From NCBI GenBank assembly GCA_021828345.1, contig JAJZJI010000051.1, positions 1 through 8,259 on the forward strand: a DNA stretch of 8,259 nucleotides. Reading direction: 5' to 3'. Every line of letters begins with the position of its first letter. Within the stretch, counting starts at the first letter, position 1. Shown in pieces: positions 6,346 to 8,259 of the stretch. This stretch comes from Microcaldota archaeon (GTDB taxonomy: Archaea > Micrarchaeota > Micrarchaeia > Micrarchaeales > Micrarchaeaceae). The translations under genes and the position numbers were made by a program. The notes beneath the pieces were generated by a model. It did no database searches, was not told the origin of the DNA, and was given only the letters and a program-made list of their open reading frames with translations.

Positions 6346-7659
6346 GTGATAACTATGAATTTTAATGAATTTGAAGTTTTGAGAACTGCTATAAATGATG
6401 GTACTAGAGGATTCTATCATTCCAGCACCATTATAAAATATTCTGATAATTCAATTAACATACCTATTGATATACGCGACTTTTTCCTTTTGGCTATGGT
6501 ATCGGGGAATAATCTTTTGCTAAAGGGAGGTACAGGTACTGGTAAAACAAGTTTTTCCAATGGTGCATTAAATAGTATATTTGGTGATAAATCAGCATTT
6601 TTGCAGATAGATACAAGCCTTGACATAACAAAGTTTTTAGATATAGATTTTAACAAGATAAAGTCTGGTGAAACGCTCAAGAGTTCAGTAAAGGAAACAG
6701 TTTATATAACCGCACCAGCAGTACTTATTGATGAATATAATAGGGCGCCTGCGCAGTTAAATAATATTTTGCAAGGATGGCTAACTAATGGTACTGTAAT
6801 ATCTAGCGGAGGAGCTACATTCAATGTTGGCGTTCCAATAAGTGATGGAAAACGTTACCAGTTTAAAGTAGCTACAATTAATGATGGACGCAGATACAGT
6901 GGAACATTTAATATTGATGCTGCAAACAGAGATAGATTTCCTTTAGAGTTAGACCTTGATATGTATAAACCTACGGAGGATGATAGACGTAAATTACTAA
7001 TGCGTGGAGGTTTTGGAGCTATAACCGAATCAAAACAAACAGATCTATTTGAAGAATTAAAAAGGTTATATAAAAAAGCAAATGAAATACCTATAAACGA
7101 TTCTGCCATACGTTTTGGTATTTATCTTGGAAGATTAGATAACTGTTATAAATCACATAATGGAAGTAAAACCAGCATTGATAATTTTTCACCAGAGTTA
7201 TGTGAGGGTTGCAAAGCAATAAAAGAGGATTTGAATATATGCGGTAATGTACATTCGCCTTCGGACAGAACAACATTAAATTTATTCAACTTCGCAAAGG
7301 CATTTGCTGCGTATAGAGGGTATATAACACATAAAGAGGATGTACAAGTTGAATTAAAAGACTTAGTAGCTATAGCACCTTTTGTTCTAAGTGCAGACTT
7401 AATTGGCCTGGACAGTAATTGGATTGAAAAATATGGAAATAAAAGCTCTAAATATGCATCAGAATTGGCATTAAAACTTCTGATAGGTAGATACCTAAAA
7501 AGTAATGCTACAATAGACTCATTCGATCTAAAAGGTCCTGCAACTATAGAAGATAAAAGAGTTAATGAGTTAGCACTAGAAAACCCATGGTCAGTTGACA
7601 GGGAGCAAATAGTAAAATTAAACGTATCAATTAAAGAAAAAACAAAGGTAAAATTATAA
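6346..7659 (+). CDS. MoxR-like AAA+ ATPase with a Cys/His cluster
   Basis: Probable chaperone-type AAA+ ATPase of the MoxR/CbbQ/dynein-related group, 437 residues, soluble. Walker A is GGTGTGKT (61-68); Walker B is AVLIDE followed by YNRAP (125-134), a variant of the MoxR 'DEINRAP'; sensor 1 is ATIN (176-179); and 'NRDRF' (194-198) carries candidate arginine fingers. The sensor 2 region 'SPSDR' (304-308) is preceded by Cys286, Cys289, Cys299 and His303, which could bind zinc. The C-terminal third is helical and I cannot assign it. Family members remodel partner complexes and are usually encoded beside VWA-domain genes; no such gene is visible. The downstream neighbour on the same strand, 80 bp away, is an ankyrin-repeat gene, and no T-run terminator lies between them. 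Start: GTG at 6346 or, more likely, ATG at 6355. The target is unknown. Confidence 0.9.
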   Translation: MITMNFNEFEVLRTAINDGTRGFYHSSTIIKYSDNSINIPIDIRDFFLLAMVSGNNLLLKGGTGTGKTSFSNGALNSIFGDKSAFLQIDTSLDITKFLDIDFNKIKSGETLKSSVKETVYITAPAVLIDEYNRAPAQLNNILQGWLTNGTVISSGGATFNVGVPISDGKRYQFKVATINDGRRYSGTFNIDAANRDRFPLELDLDMYKPTEDDRRKLLMRGGFGAITESKQTDLFEELKRLYKKANEIPINDSAIRFGIYLGRLDNCYKSHNGSKTSIDNFSPELCEGCKAIKEDLNICGNVHSPSDRTTLNLFNFAKAFAAYRGYITHKEDVQVELKDLVAIAPFVLSADLIGLDSNWIEKYGNKSSKYASELALKLLIGRYLKSNATIDSFDLKGPATIEDKRVNELALENPWSVDREQIVKLNVSIKEKTKVKL

Positions 7660-7739
7660 GTTTACCTAATAAAAGCAACACAAATTATTAAGAAGGTGCA
7701 ACAATAGTGCAATAGGAATTTGCAGAAAGGATTGAGATT

Positions 7740-8259
7740 ATGGTAAATGCAACAAAATTAACACAAATGCAACAAAAAGAACTTAATGATAGATTGATAG
7801 ATGCTGCAACAAATGGGGATATTAAGAACGTAAGAGAATTGCTTGCAAAAGGAGCAAATGTGGATGCGAAGGATAAGAATGGTGAGACGGCGTTGCATAG
7901 AGCTGCTTGTAATGGGCGTGTTGATGTTGCGAAGGTTTTGATTGAGAAGGGGGCGGATGTGGATGCGAAGAATAATGATGGTGGAACGGCGTTGCATGAG
8001 GCTGTGTGGGGAGGACATGTTGAAGTTGCGAAGGTTTTGATTGAGAATGGGGCTAATGTGGATGCGAAGAGTAACTTTGATTTGACGGCGTTGCATTGGG
8101 CTGCTTGTGATGGGCGTGTTGAAGTTGCGAAGGTTTTGATTGAGAAGGGGGCGGATGTGGATGCGAAGGATAAGGATGATAAGACGGCGTTGCATTGGGC
8201 TGCTTGGAGAGGACATATTGATGTTGTGAAGATTTTGATTGAGAAGGGGGCGGATGTGG
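7740..8259 (+). CDS. Ankyrin-repeat protein (3' partial)
   Basis: ATG at 7740 opens a frame that runs to the window edge, giving 173 residues so far. After a short polar N-terminus (1-15) there is one degenerate ankyrin unit (about 16-48), then near-identical 33-residue units. These have TALH at 50, 83, 116 and 149, each followed by an 'A(A/V)xxGxxxVxKxLIExGAxVDAK' pattern. Ankyrin units bind other proteins; no catalytic domain, signal peptide or membrane segment is visible, and the C-terminus is unseen. An AAGG at about 7727-7730 is a weak ribosome site; no convincing TATA box lies in 7660-7739, so it may share the AAA+ transcript. Ala codons switch from GCA/GCT in the first unit to mostly GCG later, and the repeats are strongly G-rich on the coding strand. 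This suggests recent amplification or transfer. The antisense frame through 7758-8216 is only an echo of the repeats. Confidence 0.9.
   Translation, partial: MVNATKLTQMQQKELNDRLIDAATNGDIKNVRELLAKGANVDAKDKNGETALHRAACNGRVDVAKVLIEKGADVDAKNNDGGTALHEAVWGGHVEVAKVLIENGANVDAKSNFDLTALHWAACDGRVEVAKVLIEKGADVDAKDKDDKTALHWAAWRGHIDVVKILIEKGADV
7860..8259 (+). repeat. 99-bp tandem repeats encoding ankyrin units
   Basis: The motif GTGGATGCGAAG, or its cut-off beginning, recurs at 7860, 7959, 8058, 8157 and 8256, exactly 99 bp apart. By hand count over 81 matching bases, the units starting at 7890 and 8088 differ at 4 positions, while the unit at 7989 differs from that at 8088 at 12. The pattern is therefore A-B-A-B with a 198-bp higher-order period. 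The array continues past the window. Confidence 0.93.

Noticed and set aside
7758..8216. Long antisense reading frame with repeated Arg/Ile-rich peptides
   Set aside because: It is the complement of the 99-bp ankyrin repeats. Its repetition mirrors the sense array, and the sense frame has clear family motifs.
7860..8259. CRISPR array suggested by regular spacing
   Set aside because: The 99-bp period has no unique spacers; every unit translates as an ankyrin repeat.

Overview
The window is AT-rich and looks archaeal. It carries a family B DNA polymerase with the archaeal domain layout, a type II (archaeal/eukaryotic) methionine aminopeptidase, consensus archaeal TATA boxes placed for leaderless or very short-leader transcripts, and few Shine-Dalgarno sites. 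The gene style (low GC, compact, a MoxR-like ATPase with a Cys/His cluster, an ankyrin-repeat protein) would suit a small-genome DPANN-type archaeon such as the Micrarchaeota/Parvarchaeota. That placement is inference; no marker here fixes the lineage.

Layout, left to right. Positions 1-864 (+) hold the 3' part of a D-isomer 2-hydroxyacid dehydrogenase of the phosphoglycerate dehydrogenase type; its start lies before the window. Positions 938-1309 (+) encode a small helical protein resembling leucine-rich-repeat-variant (LRV) or HEAT-like repeats, with a good leaderless promoter. A short spacer (1310-1405) holds nothing convincing. Positions 1406-1934 (-) are a compact toxin-antitoxin pair: antitoxin first, PemK/MazF-like toxin second, overlapping at the junction. 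A divergent promoter region (1935-2097) separates it from an SRPBCC/AHSA1-like protein (2098-2565, +) of bacterial appearance. The 1406-2300 stretch is visibly richer in GC than its flanks and may be acquired DNA.

Positions 2697-6113 (-) are a probable two-gene housekeeping operon, polB then map, 12 bp apart. PolB has all exonuclease and polymerase motifs and the uracil-sensing pocket residues, but its C-terminal PCNA-binding box appears cut short. Positions 6114-6345 form a divergent promoter region with two consensus TATA boxes 32 bp apart and a 7-bp palindrome. It drives a MoxR-like AAA+ ATPase (6346-7659, +).

The last gene (7740 to the window end, +) encodes an ankyrin-repeat protein cut off by the window edge. 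Its repeats are 99-bp DNA copies that alternate A-B-A-B, are strongly G-skewed, and use codons unlike the rest of the window. The AAA+/ankyrin pair is the most unusual arrangement here: an ATPase family normally paired with VWA-domain partners sits beside a recently amplified protein-binding repeat gene.
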